64,000 bases of DNA from Sabethes cyaneus (lineage: Eukaryota; Arthropoda; Insecta; Diptera; Culicidae). A program made the translations under genes and the position numbers. Location: positions 43,749,744-43,813,743 of the forward strand of contig NC_071354.1 of assembly GCF_943734655.1 (NCBI RefSeq), read 5' to 3'. The notes under the pieces were generated by a model that had not been told where the DNA came from, ran no database searches, and worked only from the letters and a program-made list of their open reading frames with translations. Below are positions 56,249 through 64,000 of the stretch, one piece after another; the stretch's first letter is position 1, and each line of letters opens with the position of its first letter.

Positions 56249-57025
56249 CTCACTATTTGACGCGATAAAATAAGTATAACTAAAGTATTGACAGGTTTTG
56301 TATCGGGTTACTAAGTTACCGTTACAAAATTAGTTGATTTGATTCAGAGAACATGCGAAAGCGGTACAAAACTATGGTTTTCATAGTTTCAGGCTTTAAA
56401 AACGGTTGCCTTCGTGATAAGTTTTTTCAGATGTTCCACAGTGTTCCACCCTAAGTTGTACATGGTGGGATACAGCATAAATTGATTCACAAAAAACAAG
56501 TGAGATTAGCTGCTCATAGCTGCTCTCCCCCGAGATACACCCCTTCAAAGATTACGTAAAAAAATATAAAAACCAGTGATGGCTTCTAAAGGAAACAAGA
56601 TAGAGCTCTACTATCTTAGACAAAAATGTGCAATTTAATTAGATTACCAATTTCTTAGTACATTTGAAAAGTATACGAAGCGTAATTCAAGAGCTACATC
56701 GAAAAAACTGTTTTAAGGGTGTCTTCAAGAGTTTGGCACTATAACTTTTTTCATGTAAGAGATAGAAACCTTCAGTATTCAACAAAGTTTCTTAAAATTA
56801 GTTTATCTATAAATCTTCTGTGGATCGTAATCATTTCTGACTTGAAATAGAGAAAATATTTTTTGTATCTGCTTAGGTACACCCTAATGTTCAAATATTT
56901 TTCCCCCACTAGAAAGTGCTTTTTGAATGGAGAAACTTTTCTGAAGGTACTATTATGCTATGCTTTAAGGTTTCGGTGTTATTCCTTATGTCTCACTATT
57001 TTTTAAATTGTCCCACTGTGCGGCG

Positions 57026-58265
57026 GGCCTTTCGTTTCTCATACCAGGCGCCCGACGCGACGGACGCGCCCGACTAAAAGCAGGCAAGCGCAACCCCTGA
57101 AGGAGCCCGAGTGCATTTGTTTCCCGCTGTCATAACTCCGGCATGTTTGATTGGCGATTAATAGGTCCGGCCAATCGGATCGAGAAATCAAAATCCCATT
57201 ACGATGGCATAGAGAAAAAATGGGGTCGCCTTTGGGCAGACAAACTTGTCCGTACATTTCACATTTGCTTTGAGTTTAAATGGGCGCGGAGTCCATCGGA
57301 CAAGTTCATTCAAGGCACAATAAAATAAATAGCAACAAAATTAAGCAACATTTTTCACTCCAAACATTCGCCTGTGTTATGTTGTGGTGGTGTGTACGAA
57401 ACGCCATAACATGAGGCTCTTTAACGTCTTAACTTCTTCGGGACAAGTATCGAATTACCAAGTAGAGCGAGTGCGCGAAAAATGACTTGCAGGTCGAATG
57501 AGAAACCGAACGAGCTATGCATAGTTTCCAATTGTACATAATTAACCATAACACGAGGAGCCCCTGGGGTTTTAGATGTTGATTAGCAAATTGGTCGAGT
57601 CTCGGTTAACATCCGAATAAGTTGCACTAGTCAGCCACCCTGTCACACAATGGATGCAGCAGAGCGCCCAAAGGACCCAAAAGCCACGCCGCACAGAGTT
57701 AAGTGTGAATAATGATTTATTTGAGCCTCTTTCGTTCGCAGATATCTACATGCCTTACGCCACCTCTTCTCAACAACAACAACAACGGTTTCAACAAGCA
57801 ACGGCTGATCTTCAAACAAGCCATAAGCAACCAGGACTAGAGTCGAACCTTTCAAGAGAGATGAAATCAGTAAGCCTTACCGCTCAGTGCTGCCAATTAT
57901 CGAGAAGTAACAGGGCAGCAACAACAGCATTCTGGTGCATCTTATCACGGGTAAAATTTTTCAGCCCTACCAACTTAATATTAAGGGTGAAGTTTGGCAT
58001 CACGGATAGCACGCGTTAAACAAGCGCCTTCTACAGCCCAATGGTAAATATAAATTTTACGATGATTTATGGCAACCATATTTCGCGCAATCCCTGAAAT
58101 AACCGCGCGCTGCAAACGGTAAACGAAAAATAATTTAAAGATTTTATACAAATGATTTTCTATTATTTATAGTGGCCTAAAGGGTCGATTCTTTCTGTTG
58201 TTGTTGTTTTTGTTGTAGGTACTTACCGCAGAAATGAACATTGGATTTTTTAGCTCGACATTACC
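57026..58265. other. No confident gene
   Basis: A plus-strand ORF at 57654-58019 (121 codons) contains a CAA/Gln run but no domain. GTTGTTGTT near 58197-58217 is a small microsatellite. Confidence 0.4.
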
Positions 58266-58925
58266 TCAGATTGCTGTACTCCCGCCATCTTCACAAAGAA
58301 CTAACTGATCACTTAAGGTTGTAAGGACTTGATTAGCTTGCTTTGGATATGCCGAACAACACAAGGCCCAGCGGTATATGACCTGAATTTCAATTGCAAC
58401 TTCTGGGTAATAATGAAAACCGGTAACGTTTGATGACATATCGCCACCGCCTTCGAACCGATGTCGAACGACGCTGAATAAAGTGTAAATAATCACCGCA
58501 GGTTTGCTATGCAATTTTTCAATCGAACTGGGATTTTGTGGACCAGAAGATTTCCTGCATTTGATAATAGCTACTGGCCTACTAAGTCCCAACTTGTTTG
58601 GAAATTGTACAACAGATAGCAACCACCACCAATTGAGTCTTTCATTCAGTTTTTAGTAACAAAAAAAACCGCAATCGATGCCGAAAATATGCACTGAGTT
58701 GGGATTTTCGAGTGACATTAACGTTACCCGATGTTTACCGTTCCGATTCACTTCCGTAATGCCCTTGGAAATCCCAAAATGTTGCATGTCACAACCGAAA
58801 CAAGGAAGCGGCACACTTACTTTGGTTACTTCGTTGATGCGGCAATTGTCGCGCTTTTTTATGTGGAATTCCATTGCCTCTGGATCGTATTTTATATCAC
58901 AATTTATACACAAATAGAATGCTTT
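58266..58925 (-). CDS. Candidate two-exon coding region, unknown product
   Basis: On the reverse strand an open stretch (about 58925-58653) encodes a Cys-rich segment with CINCDIKYDPEAMEF, DNCRINEVTKVSVPLPCFGC and NPNSVHIFGIDCG, preceded by a plausible acceptor (CCTAG). A second open stretch in another frame (about 58580-58266) encodes VAIIKCRKSSG, SKPAVIIYTLFSVVRHRF and ends LCEDGGSTAI. The evenly spaced cysteines and consistent codon use distinguish it from random ORFs nearby. I do not recognise the family, the donor between the two parts is poor, and no signal peptide or upstream exon is visible, so it may be a gene fragment or a pseudogene. Confidence 0.3.
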
Positions 58926-59270
58926 GCTAGGACGAATACTTTTTTACGGCTATATACAATTGACAGAACTAATTAAACTGAGGTGCATGACAAATAAACT
59001 CTCCGATAGATAATCACCACGAAACAATAGAGGGTGCGAAGCGGTAAATAAGGTGGTTCGGTGATTGTAGAAATAGATTCACTTGAGGAGAAACCGAAAG
59101 TAGCTAACGTTATTGTGCTACAGTGACAAACACTGTACTGTACATCTCATGTGTTCGTTAAAAACTTTAACTTAAAAACGTTTATTTGAATGTTGCATTA
59201 GTACTGGTAATGTATGTCAAATAGCATCAAACGGTAGCCTATCTTTGAGCCATTTTTGGTTTCTCCTTAA

Positions 59271-59639
59271 AGTGAAACGAGTCGTCATTGATTTGTGAAT
59301 TTCAAAAGCAGTTTTTCTGTTTGAAATAAAAATTCTGTTCTTGAAAATGTATTCTGTTCTCTGTGTTCAGATTGGCAAGAAGAATGCAGTGAATATATTT
59401 TTAAAAACCGAGCCCATCTGTTTTAAGCCCAAATACAGCTTCCGAAATTGAGCTTTCTGACGAAAAGTTAATGACTTCTCATTAACTTTTCGAATTTTCG
59501 GAAACCGTTTTTGGGTCTAAAACAAATGTTCTGTTTTTAGAACTGTATTCTTATTGCTAATCTAAACACCATGAATATATTTTTTGAACAGAATTTTTAT
59601 TTAAGACAAAAAAAACTGCAAATCTCGACTCATTTCTCC
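59271..59639. mobile_element. 369-bp hairpin MITE at TTAA
   Basis: The element folds on itself nearly end to end: AGTGAAACGAGTCG at the left is the imperfect inverse of CGACTCATTTCTCC at the right. The arms meet at CGAAAAGTTAATGA and its exact inverse (about 59460-59491). TTAA lies on both sides (59267-59270 and 59640-59643), compatible with a piggyBac/Kolobok-like target. Confidence 0.7.
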
Positions 59640-59699
59640 TTAAGACACATATGTATGAGCAAATGGAAAAGAGTACTTACTATTGAATATGGTCAAAAA

Positions 59700-59960
59700 A
59701 TTAATAATTCTATGAACGGTAATGCACTCAAGACCGTGTAAAAAGGTTTCGTAGAATCGTAGAAATATTTTTGAATCAACGCGGTTTTTATGACGGTTTT
59801 CGAATTAACACGTTTTTGGTGATTTTCAAACGCGACCTATTTTCTTGACGATTTTTGGATTTTAAATAGCTTTTTTCGGTGATTTTTTAATCAACGCGTT
59901 TTTAAGACGATTTTCAAATTACGCGGGTTTAAACGGTTTTGCCTACGCACCTCATATCTC
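59700..59960. repeat. CGCGTTTTTATGACGATTTTC word repeat
   Basis: Five or six diverged units of ~35-45 bp containing AACGCGTTTTT and GACGATTTTC. Confidence 0.7.
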
Positions 59961-60409
59961 CCATGCAAAAAAGACCATTTGGACAATTAATAATTATTCT
60001 AATTATCTTTTTATCCCGTAACTATGTATCACTTTTTCCTTAAATGTTTGACTTCGAGTGTGGGAGATTCAATGTATTTTGACGTTTATCTTGATGTATC
60101 ACCCTGTTTAAAACTACTTTCGTTATTGACAAAAAATTTACGATGAAGGTAGAGGTTAGAGAATAATGAACTATATATTTAGAGATTTTTTTAATTACAT
60201 ATTTTTTAAATTTTTGTTTCTGACAGCTAACGTATAATTCGTACAATTCATGTGTCAAAGTAAAAAATGCTCAGTTTGTATGAAACAGCCATCATGGAGA
60301 GAATACAACCGGAGTAACGTTAACAAATCATTGATTGTTTTCAAACTGTGTGCTCTATAAAAATGTGTTTTGCAGACTTAGACCATTCTATGGTCTAAGA
60401 TTTAACGTA

Positions 60410-60857
60410 TGCATAAAAAATCGGCTTTTTGGATGGTGATAAAAAAACTAAGACAGCTAATTGCGTTTGATAAATTTCCCATGGAAGGTAATTATATTAG
60501 CTTACTTACAAAAAATTCTACGCCCTTGCGAACGGCCTTCCGGCAGTTAACCGGAACATTTACCATGGCGGATGAAAACATGCGTGTAAGCATGTTTTTG
60601 AGTTCTTTCTTCGTTTTATTTATCAATTCCTCCTCAGTTTTCGCGACAAAATTGTTGGAGTAGATCTTACGCTTCAGGTTTGCCAACCAACCAGAGCATC
60701 GCGTCTTCGCCCTTATGGTATTTCTTGATGAACGACGCAACTTCCGGCATGCACTTCGGACTATAAATTTCACGGCCAGTCCGGAGCGAAAGAAGAGCGG
60801 CTTTGATCCTACCCTTCTCGCTGATTGTCAGCCACAGCAGCACCATCTTGGGGAACA
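60410..60857 (-). mobile_element. Tc1/mariner-superfamily transposon copy 2, internally deleted
   Basis: After TA (60408-60409) the left inverted repeat is better preserved than in copy 1 (GGATGGTGATAAAAAAACTA, then AGACAGCTAATTGCG). The reverse-strand transposase C-terminus follows (LKRKIYSNNFVAKTEEELIN, about 60610-60690). A deletion removes the region of the second and third catalytic residues (ATLW-like joins straight to ANLK), upstream of which VLLWLTISEKG is readable to about 60857. The right half and right TIR are absent. Its uninterrupted TTCACGGCC near 60770 is the empty site of the RTE insertion in copy 1. Confidence 0.85.
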
Positions 60858-62639
60858 TGAAATTATTTTTTTATCATTTTCAGTAAAAAAGAAGGATGAA
60901 AATGATTTTTTTCAACACTGCATAGGGTAAGGAACTAGTTAAGCAGTGTCATCTATTTTAATCAGTTGAAAATAAATGAGCCGAAAATGCACTTTTTTAT
61001 TCATATTTTCAAAATCTTTTGATAGGATCATCTTCACAAATCACTTAACCATACATTTGATTCACACAAACACAATTTACTGGGTTTCCGACAAGAAATT
61101 TGATGAATTAAAAATTGTTGTCCAGAAACGCACATTTTTCAGCTGCTGAAGGCAATCGCCACCTCGCTACTAACGAATCCATCACATTTTTCAGCTCTGA
61201 TTACAACCTCTCTAAAAGTCAAGCACTCAATTGTCACATACCATATTATTCACGCTCTTTTTTCTATTATCTAAGGCTTTGTCACTAGCCGAAAGTTTTA
61301 TTATTTCATAACAAAACTGAAAACAAATTCTGAATTGATGGAACCTGTTCACCAGTAGCAGCAGCTGCAGCAAAACTGATAAACTATCGTGTTGCCAAGA
61401 CACTGTTTCGGTTCTGGAAATAAGAATTATAGGTTTGAAATTAACTAAAACCTCCAATGGTGAAAACGTGGTTCAATACTTTCAAGAGAAATGTATGTTC
61501 ATAATTAATTTTTCTTTATTAAAAACAACAGAAAAGACAGCTTTTTCAATAATTTTCGAAGATTTTCTCAGTGATTTAATGAAGCAACGATGTGTTTCAA
61601 TGTTATTTGCTTTGACAACACTGTTCTGAGTCGGACCGTGCGTACTGCTATGTTTACCTCTTTTGTTCTCCCACCATCCTTATGAACAGCGAGTGAGACG
61701 TCAAACTCGCAGTTTCCCATAAGAACACTAGAGAATAAAAGAGACGACGAATACCGTTTGCCAAACGGTGCGGTGAGTTTATTCCCCCTATAAACAATTT
61801 AGACAGATGGCATTTCACGCATCTATGCCGATACGCTATGCCGATTACGCATCAGACGCCGATTAGTAGGTCGCGGATAGGAACGCGAACTTACTGAATA
61901 GGGGGAAAAGTTCGAGGGATTTTTTACGGGGACGTAAAAAAATTCAGATTTCGGGATTGCTTAAAAAAGCACCTTGAGGGTGAAAATATGTTCGGTCTGA
62001 TCAAAATTAGTTCCACCGCTTCAACTTTTAAAGCGGAAAATCAAAAGTTTAGCACAACAATAGTGTCTTCCAATGGTAACAGCTTGAAGAACTAAAGATA
62101 GCAAGAAGATTGGTATGCTGATATCCCCCACTTAGTCAACCCATCGCTTGTAATAAGGTAAAACAATCAGTGACCCGCTTAGACTGCTTAAAACCGGTTC
62201 TTTACCCTATGTCAGCTTATTAGGCTTTCAGCCGAAAGAATATAAAATATAAAATTACACAGGGTACGGGAGGGTATTTTCGGCCCATTAAGCGATTGCT
62301 TCTGTTTCTTCGGCTCCGTTTCCGGCGGAAAAGTGCTGCGTATTTAAACGAATGTGAGCGAAGTCGTGTCGCTGTCGCGTTTACTCTGGCAGTATCCTAA
62401 GTCTAGTTCGTGTTCCTAGAGGAACGTGCTGTTCGAGCCAAAGATGCTGATACTTGAAACCTAGTTCTAGTAGAAGAACAGGTGGTTTTGACATTCTTTT
62501 AATAAAAAAGCAGATTACTTACTTTCTTCACAAATTAGTTATAAAATAGTTGTATGTCGGCAAAGTAGTTTCATTAGCGAAAGAAAAGGAATATAGGCTG
62601 AACTTAGAAGCGTACTGAAAATACGCTCCCGTGCCCTAT
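60858..62639. other. No recognisable gene
   Basis: AT-rich with short ORFs. About 61800-61870 there are degenerate GCCGATTACGCAT-type words similar in style to the repeat at 19872-19938. Confidence 0.45.
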
Positions 62640-62860
62640 CCACATATATAAAAGTGAACGTGAGTTTGTATGTATGTTCCGCCATATCTTCAGAACACCT
62701 TGGCCGTTCTCCACCAAACTTGTTCCTCGAGAATCAGCACTGGGGGTTGACAAAAAGGGGGGTGGTTCATAACAAGGGGAGATCATGCATTTGCATTTGT
62801 ATTGGGGGTTTAACTGACAAAGGGGCCCCCGTAAGATCGGACACTCAGCTTATATATATA
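62640..62860 (+). repeat. Helitron/Helentron-like opening sequence
   Basis: ATATATAAAAGTGAACGTGA with GTATGTATGTTCCGCCAT and G-runs (GGGGGTT, GGGGGG) has the general plan of 5965-6100 but different words. Low confidence. Confidence 0.3.
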
Positions 62861-62863
62861 TAC

Positions 62864-62935
62864 AGTAATTGTCCGATTTTGTCACCCTCATGATACATTT
62901 AGAGAAAAAAATGGGACAGTGACAAAATCGGGAAA
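62864..62935. mobile_element. Possible pogo/mariner-like MITE end
   Basis: TACAGTAATTGTCCGATTTT starts with a TA-CAGT pattern. CCGATTTTGTCAC (62873-62885) and its exact inverse (62919-62931) form a hairpin. The distal end is not found in this window. Confidence 0.35.
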
Positions 62936-63088
62936 GTTTTTTATTTATATATTTTTGTTAATAATGTTTAATTAACTGCTTACAATACACATCGACAAAT
63001 TTTAGGGCCTTTTAAAAAAATCCCGACTTGTTCCCAATCGGATTCCACGGAAAAACCCGACGAAATTTTTTTTCCGTTTTTCGGTTAA

Positions 63089-63612
63089 CCCTCTAACGGG
63101 CAGCACCGTAAAAACGATGCGATCAAGCTAATGACTATTTTATCATGAAAGTACATACAAAAAAACCTTAAGTTCCGATTTTCATGCAAAAATAATTATT
63201 TGGAGGAGCGCCAGATAACAAAAAGTCCAATTTCTCTTTTTCTTTTTTCATGTCTAACGCTCTGCCCAGATATTTTTTCAATTGAAATATATTACAAAAT
63301 TAAAATAATGCATAAAATTTACTCATAGAAAAACTTTTTAGGTCAATCATTTTGTTCTAGATGTCCTTTTCCTTCAAAAGTAAAAAAGGGAATATTCGCG
63401 CAATAATTATTTTCGTAATTTTTCGAAATTTTTGTTTTTGAAAGATGATAACTTTTGAGTGCATGGTCAGAATGTTATAATATTAGTATCAAAATGTCAA
63501 GAAATCTGTTCTGAACACATTTTGCATATTGCCAATTAAAAACAAATTTCGTATGCGGCTCTGGAGCTCCAAAAGTAAAGGCCGTCTACAGACGGTCTTA
63601 CCCGTTAGAGGG
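63089..63612. mobile_element. 524-bp piggyBac-like MITE at TTAA
   Basis: CCCTCTAACGGG at 63089-63100 has its exact inverse at 63601-63612, and TTAA flanks both ends (63085-63088 and 63613-63616). CCC-starting TIRs at TTAA are the hallmark of piggyBac-type elements. The interior is AT-rich with no ORF of note. Confidence 0.85.
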
Positions 63613-63616
63613 TTAA

Positions 63617-64000
63617 AGTTTAAAGGTTAAAAAAACTCAGGGATCGAAGCTATCATTCTTCTGAACTACAAGAAATTGATGAAACGCGAAGAACCGTACA
63701 CCAAAATCAAAAAACCCATAATTCCCATAATTAATTAATTTTTGCTGCAATAATAGAATTTACAAACACCCAAAGGAAATACAGATATGCTCAGGAACGA
63801 TTCCTCCTCAGAATAAAAAAAGAGAAGAGGAAAATTCACACTTTTCTCAGTCGCGAATTATTGTGCTCCGTTTTGTTTTAACTTTTCTCTTTTTACTGAC
63901 TGGCGATCGCTCAGCAACCTGCACATTAATGTTCTACCTTCTACTCATTGAGGGTGTGAACTGAGCAACAAAATGTTAATACACTTTTTGGCTGCTCATG
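63617..64000. other. No recognisable gene
   Basis: AT-rich sequence to the end of the window. I see no feature. Confidence 0.5.

Larger units (their letters stand above)
55071..57020 (-). mobile_element. 1,950-bp Transib-like element with ~627-bp inverted arms
   Basis: The left end CACAGTGGGACAATTT (55071) is matched by the exact inverse at the right (57005-57020). The arms remain nearly identical for about 627 bp (55071-55697 and 56395-57020, only scattered differences). CGGCG flanks both sides (55066-55070 and 57021-57025). CACAGTG termini with a GC-rich 5-bp duplication point to Transib, the RAG1-related superfamily. The 0.7-kb interior holds a 35-bp-arm palindrome (55762-55845) and one reverse-strand ORF. 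Arms this long are unusual for Transib, where TIRs are typically short, and may come from internal inverted duplication. Confidence 0.65.

Noticed and set aside
57654..58019. 121-codon ORF with a Gln run
   Set aside because: The open frame depends on a CAA microsatellite; no conserved domain is recognised.
1..64000. CRISPR arrays, prokaryotic operons, phage or integrative elements
   Set aside because: The repeats are eukaryotic transposons and microsatellites; no regularly spaced repeat-spacer array or bacterial gene order is present.

Overview
This looks like a window of a large, repeat-rich culicine mosquito genome, most likely Aedes-like. That is an inference from the kinds of transposable element present, the AT-rich background and the near absence of open frames with coding character. 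No host gene can be named with confidence. Almost everything recognisable is a broken mobile element, a short non-autonomous DNA transposon, a SINE-like piece or a degenerate short-word tandem repeat.

Layout. 1-10 kb: reverse transcriptase (RT) relics (250-720, 3190-4360, 5305-5845, 7265-7662), a 0.64-kb GTGA/GTAA array and a five-unit ~143-bp tandem repeat. 10-19.9 kb: a 1-kb purine-rich word repeat, a 695-bp TIR element, another RT relic (12960-13985), a 374-bp MITE and a Jockey/CR1-group relic (18325-19830). 19.9-26.1 kb: a dead Tc1/mariner-type transposon carrying a nested RTE 3' end with a clean target duplication, a 1.37-kb TIR element and two RT pieces in opposite orientation. 26-36.4 kb: a 5'-truncated Penelope-like element (PLE) 3' end with a hammerhead-like motif, a SINE-like unit, a 1,014-bp element with Transib/RSS-like ends, an old ~1-kb tandem duplication and a palindromic PLE-like insertion with a 13-bp target duplication. 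36.4-45.1 kb: nested TIR elements, a hAT-type MITE with a perfect 8-bp duplication, a cluster of inverted repeats and a long Jockey/CR1-group relic. 45-54.5 kb: word repeats, a ~95-bp minisatellite and a 2.1-kb RTE relic whose catalytic motif is mutated. 54.5-64 kb: a 1,950-bp element with ~627-bp inverted arms, CACAGTG ends, a CGGCG duplication and one 138-residue ORF, then two TTAA-flanked MITEs and a second, internally deleted Tc1/mariner copy.

How the parts relate. The elements date and explain one another. The second mariner copy supplies the empty site for the RTE insertion in the first. The two CACAGTG-ended elements share the same GC-rich 5-bp target. Two PLE-like insertions share 13-bp duplications and the self-complementary hammerhead stem III signature. 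Several families also survive as head-to-head inverted duplications. The features most worth following up are the hammerhead-bearing PLE relics and the Transib-like pair. A TATA/initiator cluster near 24.84 kb and a two-segment ORF near 58.3-58.9 kb are the best, but weak, candidates for host sequence.
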